NCBI GenBank assembly: GCA_023423475.1
Contig: JAFAFN010000052.1
Span: 1 to 5,000 of the forward strand
Source: Actinomycetes bacterium
GTDB taxonomy: Bacteria > Actinomycetota > Acidimicrobiia > Acidimicrobiales > Microtrichaceae
Length of the DNA stretch: 5,000 bases
Reading direction: 5' to 3'
This document shows, piece by piece, positions 1 through 3,987 of the stretch. Numbering within the stretch: the first letter of the stretch is position 1; each line of letters begins with the position of its first letter. The translations under genes and the position numbers were made by a program. The notes under the pieces are model-generated. The model was not told the origin of the DNA and searched no databases. It was given only the letters and a program-made list of their open reading frames with translations.

Positions 1-94
1 CGATGAGGGCGCCGCGCAGGGCGCCGAGCTTCGTCCAGCCCATCGGCCCGACGACGAGGGAGAGCTCCTCTGCCGCCGACCGTCCCGCGGTCAT
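1..94 (-). CDS. Unidentified protein, N-terminal 31 residues (partial)
   Basis: This is the start of a third gene in the minus-strand operon; the rest lies beyond base 1. Its ATG (94-92) overlaps the TGA of the DUF1990 gene (93-91) as ATGA, the usual sign of translational coupling. A GAGGT Shine-Dalgarno (complement of 100-104) sits 5 bases upstream. The visible part begins MTAGRSAAEELSLVVGPMGW and continues with a TKLGALRGALI segment. The Leu-Gly-Ala-Leu-Arg-Gly pattern faintly resembles the N-terminus of small actinobacterial proteins with an 'EKLGALRGDVRVP' start, but 31 residues are too few to assign a family. Function is unknown. Existence of the gene is well supported by overlap and ribosome site; identity is not. 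Confidence 0.6.
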   Translation of the reverse strand, partial: MTAGRSAAEELSLVVGPMGWTKLGALRGALI

Positions 95-663
95 GGTGTA
101 CCTCGGACGAAGTCGGCGAGGGCGGACAGGTACCTGCGCACCGCGATGCGCTGGAACACGACGACCCCGGGCGCGGCGAGTCGGGCGGCGACGGTCACCG
201 CCGTGGCGTCGACCGCGACGGTGGCGACCACCCGGTCATCGGCGAGGTGCTCTACCACGAAGCTCTCCTCGCCACGCTCCTGGTGACCGTCCAGGGTGCC
301 GTACGCGAACCCGAACCGCCGCGGCTCGTCGACGACGGCGACCACCCGGTCCGGCACGACGATCGAGACGGGCCCGACGGGCAGGACCACCAGCAGCGTC
401 GAACCGACCCGGAGCGGCGCGTCCGGCGGATGCACCGCTGCACCGATGCCCGAGTGGCACGCCCAGGACCGCAGGCCGGCGACCGCCGCAGCGAACGCGT
501 CAGCACCCGCCCCGAGATCGAGCTGCTCGGCGTGCGCACCGCGCCGGGGTGGCAGCGTCGATCCGACGTGGTCGTAGGAGAGCGACGCCTGCTCCGCCGC
601 GTGCAGCAGCTCGTCGAGCGCGACGGGTCCCGGGCGACCGAGGCCGATGTGTCGGGGACTCAC
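91..663 (-). CDS. DUF1990 (UPF0548) family protein
   Basis: A 190-residue soluble protein that matches DUF1990 over nearly its whole length; the biochemical role of this family is unknown. Family hallmarks seen: the YDHVGST segment near residues 30-36, the LDLGAGADAF segment near 48-57, LRSWACHSGIG near 64-74, PDRVVAVVDEPRRFGFAYGT near 104-123, GHQERGEESF near 126-135, and a C-terminal VFQRIAVRRYLSAL near 169-182. No signal peptide or membrane segment is visible. The GTG start at 663 is chosen because it overlaps the upstream YndJ-like stop (GTGA) and has a strong GGAGGTGA site. The frame is open further upstream, to an ATG at 885, but that stretch is antisense-like Arg/Gly-rich sequence inside the YndJ gene and is not credible. 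It lies between the YndJ-like gene and a third coupled gene. DUF1990 occurs beside, or fused to, YndJ domains in other bacteria, which supports both calls. Confidence 0.88.
   Translation of the reverse strand: MSPRHIGLGRPGPVALDELLHAAEQASLSYDHVGSTLPPRRGAHAEQLDLGAGADAFAAAVAGLRSWACHSGIGAAVHPPDAPLRVGSTLLVVLPVGPVSIVVPDRVVAVVDEPRRFGFAYGTLDGHQERGEESFVVEHLADDRVVATVAVDATAVTVAARLAAPGVVVFQRIAVRRYLSALADFVRGTP
100..104 (-). promoter_or_regulatory. Ribosome binding site GAGGT for the partial gene at 94
   Basis: On the minus strand the sequence reads GAGGT, then ACACC, then ATG. The 5-base spacing supports 94 as the true start. The site lies inside the last codons of the DUF1990 gene, which fits coupled translation. 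Confidence 0.5.
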
Positions 664-1439
664 GACGTCACCTCCATCGCCGGGCCGGCGGTGACCGGCA
701 CGTGCCGCTCGGCCGGGGACTGCCGAGCCCACAGTCCGGCGACGACGAACACCACGTTCATCACCCCATGGGTCCTGGCCATGTCGGGAATCGACAGCGC
801 CGGCACCGCCCAGTGGTTCGACGCCGCCCACGACACCGCGAGCACCATGGGCACCCACGGGGCGAGACCGGACACGAGCAGCCATCGTCGTCGGGGCGTG
901 TCGGCCGAGGTCGCGTCACCCAACTGCAGCGTCGCGGTGAGCAGCACGCCGACGGTCATCATCACCGCGCCCCCGACCTGCGGGAGCGGGTGGGCGAGCA
1001 CGAAGCCGAGTGCGACCACCGGTGGGGCGAGCGCGGTCAGGATCAGTGCCGCCGCGCCCGAGCGATGACCGAGCACCGCAGCGGCCAGGGTGACCGCGCC
1101 GACCCCGGCGTAGCTGAAGTGCACCGCGGTCAGCTCGACGATCGGTTCGCCGATGCCGAAGAGCTCGAGCCCCGCTCTCGAGACGACGAACGCGCCGGCG
1201 GCGACCACGGCGTACGAGCGAGCCACGAGATCCGGCAGGGAGTCGGCCCAGACGAGCGACCCGATGGCCATTGCCAGCCAGAGCGACGCGACGAGTGCCG
1301 ACCAGGGGCCGACCGTCACGGCGAACGAGACAGCCACGGCCACTCCCGCACACCACCACCGCATCGGCGAGCCCAGGGCCAGCGGCAGCACGACCACGAC
1401 ACCCACCAGCACGACTGCGTGGACCAACATCGAGCTCAC
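660..1439 (-). CDS. YndJ-like multi-pass membrane protein
   Basis: A 259-residue hydrophobic protein with about eight to nine predicted membrane segments (roughly residues 4-22, 28-43, 47-64, 74-90, 105-123, 128-150, 154-172, 186-206 and 222-239). Its only long polar stretches are the loop near 174-186 and a C-terminal tail of about 20 residues. Two motifs resemble the YndJ family: a Glu-Leu-Thr-Ala-Val-His-Phe-Ser-Tyr-Ala-Gly segment in the fifth helix (102-112), and an Ala-Arg-Thr-His-Gly-Val-Met-Asn segment at the start of the last helix (221-228). YndJ proteins have no established function. The length fits the shorter, domain-only members; the DUF1990 partner follows as a separate overlapping gene. 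The GTG at 1439 is preferred: AAGGAG lies 7 bases upstream. An ATG three codons in (1430) is an alternative. The gene heads the operon and is divergent from the MerR gene 77 bases away. Confidence 0.75.
   Translation of the reverse strand: MSSMLVHAVVLVGVVVVLPLALGSPMRWWCAGVAVAVSFAVTVGPWSALVASLWLAMAIGSLVWADSLPDLVARSYAVVAAGAFVVSRAGLELFGIGEPIVELTAVHFSYAGVGAVTLAAAVLGHRSGAAALILTALAPPVVALGFVLAHPLPQVGGAVMMTVGVLLTATLQLGDATSADTPRRRWLLVSGLAPWVPMVLAVSWAASNHWAVPALSIPDMARTHGVMNVVFVVAGLWARQSPAERHVPVTAGPAMEVTS
668..675 (-). promoter_or_regulatory. Shine-Dalgarno GGAGGTGA for the DUF1990 gene
   Basis: The minus strand reads GGAGGTGA, four bases, then GTG at 663. It is close to a perfect anti-SD match and decides the start at 663 rather than the upstream ATG at 885. 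It lies within the last codons of the YndJ-like gene. Confidence 0.65.
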
Positions 1440-1446
1440 CTCACTT

Positions 1447-1452
1447 CTCCTT
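1447..1452 (-). promoter_or_regulatory. Shine-Dalgarno AAGGAG for the YndJ-like gene
   Basis: The minus strand reads AAGGAG, a 7-base spacer, then GTG at 1439. This standard spacing favours the GTG over the ATG at 1430, although GAGGTGAG overlapping the GTG could also serve that ATG. Confidence 0.55.
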
Positions 1453-1482
1453 GCATTTGATCTTCTACCATTTACTCATACA

Positions 1483-1510
1483 TTGTCCGGTGTGACATCA
1501 GTTGTACGCT
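1483..1510 (+). promoter_or_regulatory. Promoter of the MerR gene, leaderless type
   Basis: TTGTCC (1483-1488) and TACGCT (1505-1510) are separated by 16 bases. The -10 matches the actinobacterial TANNNT consensus. Six bases follow before the GTG at 1517, so the expected transcription start coincides with the start codon and the mRNA would be leaderless. No Shine-Dalgarno is needed, and none of good quality is present. Start-site mapping has not been done; this is read from sequence alone. Confidence 0.5.
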
Positions 1511-1516
1511 GGTGGC

Positions 1517-2296
1517 GTGCCCGAGACGACCAGGCCCGAGACGACCAGCACCGAGCAGCCAGCCGCCGACCAGCCGGCAGAGCTGCGGGTCGACGACCTC
1601 GCCCGAGCCGCGGGCGTGGCGACGACGACCATCCGCCTGTACCAGTCCAAGGGACTGCTGCCCCCTCCCCGACTGGTCGGTCGCACCGGCTGGTACGGCC
1701 CTGCGCATCTCGAGCGGCTCGAGGCGATCGCCCGGCTCCAGGACGAGGGCTTCTCGCTCGCGGGCATCGGCGCGCTGATCGAGCGCTGGGAGCACGGCGG
1801 CGACCTCGGCGATCTGCTCGGCGCCGGCGGCCCCCTCGACCGGGTGCTGGGCACCCGCGACCCCGTCGAGCTCACGATCGACGAGCTGGTCGCACGATTC
1901 CCCGCGGACTCGCTCGACCCGGCCGCCATCCAACGATCGGCGGCGATGGGCCTGATCGACGCCGGCGACGACGGGCGGGTCGTCGTCGCCGACCTCCGCT
2001 CGCTCGACACCGGCGCGTCGCTCGCCCATCTCGGGGTGCCGCTCGACGTGGTGCTCGACGAGTGGGAGGCGCTCCAGCAGATGACCGACCTCGTCGCCGC
2101 ACGCTTCGCCGACGTCTTCGCGAACCACCTGCTGCCCGCCGGGGACCTCGACGAGCTCGACCCGGCCACCACCCGGGAGCTGGCGGAGACACTCGCCGAA
2201 CTGCGCACCAGCGGCACGCAGATCCTCGTCGCCGCGTTCGAGACCTCTCTCAGGAAGGTTGCCGCGGAACGGTTCACAGAGCTCTCCGACGGGTAG
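1517..2296 (+). CDS. MerR-family transcriptional regulator
   Basis: A 259-residue DNA-binding regulator. After a Pro/Thr/Glu-rich N-terminal tail (residues 1-22), residues 23-91 form the MerR winged helix-turn-helix: LRVDDLARAAGV (helix-turn-helix), TTTIRLYQSKGLLPPPR (recognition helix and the typical Arg-xx-Tyr-xx-xx-Gly-Leu-Leu), GWYGPAHLERL (wing), and LQDEGFSLAGIGALIER. The remaining 165 or so residues are mainly helical and resemble no ligand-binding domain I know. No conserved metal-binding Cys is present; in fact I see no Cys in the protein, which argues against a metal or SoxR-type sensor. The GTG at 1517 is chosen because a TANNNT box lies 6 bases before it; a TTG at 1502 would overlap that box. 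A regulatory role for the downstream oxidase, 9 bases away, is likely from context only. Confidence 0.88.
   Translation: MPETTRPETTSTEQPAADQPAELRVDDLARAAGVATTTIRLYQSKGLLPPPRLVGRTGWYGPAHLERLEAIARLQDEGFSLAGIGALIERWEHGGDLGDLLGAGGPLDRVLGTRDPVELTIDELVARFPADSLDPAAIQRSAAMGLIDAGDDGRVVVADLRSLDTGASLAHLGVPLDVVLDEWEALQQMTDLVAARFADVFANHLLPAGDLDELDPATTRELAETLAELRTSGTQILVAAFETSLRKVAAERFTELSDG
1520..1549 (+). repeat. Two tandem 15-base units in the MerR N-terminal tail
   Basis: Units at 1520-1534 and 1535-1549 both read CCCGAGACGACCAG followed by G or C, differing only in the last base. They encode Pro-Glu-Thr-Thr-Arg then Pro-Glu-Thr-Thr-Ser. This looks like a recent in-frame slip duplication in a disordered tail ahead of the DNA-binding domain. 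Confidence 0.7.
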
Positions 2297-2305
2297 CGAA
2301 GGGGT

Positions 2306-3301
2306 ATGCCCCAACAGCTCCCGAGCCCTCGTGGACCATTGACCGAGTCGCTGATCGCCCGCCTTCGCTCCGGTGTCGGCGCGCTCGCACCGCTCGCCGC
2401 CGACGGCGACGTGCTCGTCGACGACGACGCACAGCTGGCCATGCACGTGCTCTACGAGATGTCGTACCGCGGCTATGAGCGGGTCGACGACGCGCTCGAG
2501 GGCGACCTGTCGCTCATCGCCGCCCGCCAGCAGCTCGAGGCCGCGATGGAGTCGCAGCTGCGCGACCTGGTCGGCCCGCTGCCCACCGACGCCCCTGCGC
2601 TGCTCGCCGAGCTGGCATCCAGCGACGACGGCCCGTCGCTGTCGGGAGCCCTGCTGCAGCGTCCCGACATCGACCGCGTGCGCGAGTTCGCCGTGCACCG
2701 CTCCGCCTACCAGCTCAAGGAGGCCGACCCCCACAGCTGGGCCATCCCCCGGCTCTCGGGCCGGGCCAAGTCGGCGATCGTCGAGATCCAGTCCGACGAG
2801 TACGGCCGCGGTGTCCCGGGCGCATCGCATGCCGAGCTGTTCGCCGACACGATGCGCGCACTCGACCTCGACCCCACCTACGGGCACTACATCGACCTGC
2901 TGCCCGCCACGACACTGGCCACCGGCAACCTGATCTCGATGCTCGGGCTGCAACGACGGCTGCTGCCCGCGCTGATCGGACACCTGGCGTTGTTCGAGAT
3001 GACCTCGACCGGACCGATGGCGCGCTACTCCGAGCTGCTCGGGCGACTGGGCGTCGACGCGACCGGGCGGGCGTTCTTCGACGTGCACGTCGTGGCCGAC
3101 GCCTTCCACGAGGTCCTGGCCCTCACCGAGCTCGTCGACGGCCATCTCGAGGTCCACCCCGACAGCGGCACCGAGATCTGCTTCGGCGCCCTGGCGCTCC
3201 AGCACGTCGAGGGTGCGTTCTCGGCCCACCTGCTTCGCTGCATGGCGACCGGCAGGACCTCGATGCGCGGTCCTAGGGTGTCGGGTGTGTCCCTCAACTG
3301 A
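2306..3301 (+). CDS. Heme-oxygenase-like diiron oxidase (iron-containing redox enzyme family)
   Basis: A 331-residue soluble enzyme of the Haem_oxygenas_2 / HDO type. It starts with the PSPRGPLTE motif (residues 6-14) often seen in actinobacterial members. A helical N-terminal part (about 1-120) precedes the oxidase fold (about 121-315). Candidate iron ligands are E139, E165, H175, E231, H261, D265 and H268. E165 lies in an EIQSDEYGRG segment and the last three form His-x3-Asp-x2-His. As I recall, SznF uses E189, E215, H225, E281, H311, D315 and H318, a constant offset of 50. HDO enzymes use two irons and O2 for N-oxygenation, desaturation or C-C cleavage; the substrate here is unknown. There is no SznF-type C-terminal cupin domain. 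ATG 2306 follows the MerR stop by 9 bases in the same frame. AAGGGG is only one base from the ATG, so translation probably depends on coupling. A TTG at 2339 is a less likely start. Confidence 0.85.
   Translation: MPQQLPSPRGPLTESLIARLRSGVGALAPLAADGDVLVDDDAQLAMHVLYEMSYRGYERVDDALEGDLSLIAARQQLEAAMESQLRDLVGPLPTDAPALLAELASSDDGPSLSGALLQRPDIDRVREFAVHRSAYQLKEADPHSWAIPRLSGRAKSAIVEIQSDEYGRGVPGASHAELFADTMRALDLDPTYGHYIDLLPATTLATGNLISMLGLQRRLLPALIGHLALFEMTSTGPMARYSELLGRLGVDATGRAFFDVHVVADAFHEVLALTELVDGHLEVHPDSGTEICFGALALQHVEGAFSAHLLRCMATGRTSMRGPRVSGVSLN
3274..3287 (+). promoter_or_regulatory. Possible internal leaderless promoter and alternative GTG start for ogt
   Basis: TAGGGT (3274-3279) matches the TANNNT -10 pattern and is followed after 5 bases by GTG (3285-3287), which is in frame with the alkyltransferase. 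No convincing -35 is visible about 17 bases upstream. The box lies in the last codons of the oxidase gene, so chance occurrence is quite possible. Confidence 0.3.
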
Positions 3302-3308
3302 CGACCCG

Positions 3309-3878
3309 ATGGACGACGGCCCTGACGGTGCGGGCGAGGCCGACGAGACCGGTGACGCCACCGCCAGGAGGGCTCGCCACGGCGTGGTCACGACCCGCCT
3401 GGGCGAGCTGACGATCGTCTCCGACGGGACGGCGGTCACCGGCATCTACTTCGATCCGCACGTGCACCGCCCGGACCCCTCCACCTTCGGCCCCGAGGTC
3501 GATCCTGAGCAGGATCCGGTCATCGGCCTCACCGCTCGCCAGCTCGACGAGTACCTCGCCGGCGACCGCCACGAGTTCGAGCTGCCGCTCGCGACCGACG
3601 GCAACGAGTTCCAGGAGCGGGTCTGGGCCCGCCTCCGGACGATCCCCCACGGCGCCACCGTCACCTATGGCGACATCGCGGCGGAGTTGGGGGATGCGGG
3701 GATGGCCCAGGCCGTCGGCGGAGCGGTCGGACGGAACCCCATCAGCATCGTGGTCCCGTGTCACCGCGTCGTGGGCAGCACCGGCAAGCTGACCGGCTAC
3801 GCCGGCGGCACGGACCGAAAGGCCGCGCTGCTCGAGCTCGAGGAGCCCCCGGAGTCGAAGGCGCAACGCCTGTTCTGA
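3309..3878 (+). CDS. ogt: Methylated-DNA--protein-cysteine S-methyltransferase (Ogt/MGMT type)
   Basis: A 189-residue cytoplasmic suicide repair protein that transfers the alkyl group from O6-alkylguanine (and O4-alkylthymine) in DNA to its own cysteine. An acidic tail (1-24) precedes the N-terminal Methyltransf_1N-like domain (about 25-92) and the C-terminal DNA-binding domain (about 98-180). Seen: IPHGATVTYGDIA with the base-flipping Tyr (Y120), the AVGRNP turn (139-144), the active-site PCHRV with C151, and TGYAGGTDRK (162-171). At residue 134, where the family normally has its arginine finger, there is Gln (codon CAG at 3708). No AdaA-type N-terminal zinc domain is fused. ATG 3309 is 7 bases after the oxidase stop and lacks a Shine-Dalgarno. 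GTG 3285, preceded by TAGGGT, is a real alternative giving 197 residues and overlapping the oxidase gene by 17 bases. The gene may be cotranscribed with MerR-HDO or have its own promoter. Confidence 0.93.
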   Translation: MDDGPDGAGEADETGDATARRARHGVVTTRLGELTIVSDGTAVTGIYFDPHVHRPDPSTFGPEVDPEQDPVIGLTARQLDEYLAGDRHEFELPLATDGNEFQERVWARLRTIPHGATVTYGDIAAELGDAGMAQAVGGAVGRNPISIVVPCHRVVGSTGKLTGYAGGTDRKAALLELEEPPESKAQRLF

Positions 3879-3883
3879 CACTC

Positions 3884-3897
3884 CGACGCGGCCGTCG
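3884..3897 (+). terminator. Weak hairpin after ogt
   Basis: CGACG and CGTCG form a 5-bp stem around a CGGC loop, starting 6 bases after the ogt stop. No T-run follows, and further short stems (for example CGCTG/CAGCG at 3896-3915) overlap the same stretch. It could be a termination signal of the kind seen in high-GC genomes, but such small stems are common by chance. Confidence 0.18.
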
Positions 3898-3987
3898 CTG
3901 AGGACACTCGCAGCGGCCCCGGCGCTCACGGCGAGTTCCCAGGTTCCTCCCGGCTGACGTGGAGTCACCGCCAGCAGGCTGACCCAC

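Larger units (their letters stand above)
1440..1516. promoter_or_regulatory. Divergent promoter region between YndJ operon and MerR gene
   Basis: This 77-base region is clearly richer in A+T than its flanks, as expected for a bidirectional promoter in a high-GC genome. Rightwards, TTGTCC (1483-1488) and TACGCT (1505-1510) form a plausible -35/-10 pair. Leftwards, no good -35 is visible; TATGAG (complement of about 1475-1480) is a weak -10 candidate. A short inverted repeat, TGTC-N6-GACA (1484-1497), lies in the middle and could be half of an operator. It is only 4 bp per arm, so weak. A MerR protein often controls its own divergent neighbour, which makes joint regulation possible but unproven. 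Confidence 0.45.

Noticed and set aside
664..885. N-terminal extension of the DUF1990 protein to an ATG at 885
   Set aside because: The extra 74 residues are Arg/Gly-rich and lie wholly inside the YndJ-like gene; the GTG at 663 has a near-perfect Shine-Dalgarno and a GTGA overlap.
3..1460. A 485-codon plus-strand frame opposite the YndJ operon
   Set aside because: The translation is Arg/Pro/His-rich without hydrophobic core patterns, and the opposite strand holds DUF1990 and YndJ motifs with ribosome sites and stop/start overlaps.
2306..3301. True heme oxygenase or thiaminase/PqqC-like enzyme
   Set aside because: The His-x3-Asp-x2-His and the extra Glu ligands point to the diiron branch of this fold rather than to heme-binding or cofactor-free relatives.
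1472..3445. A 657-codon open frame on the minus strand across the MerR and oxidase genes
   Set aside because: It lies opposite two well-supported family members. Its translation is full of Arg, Gly, Gln, Glu and Val with no domain, as expected when a high-GC gene is read on the other strand.
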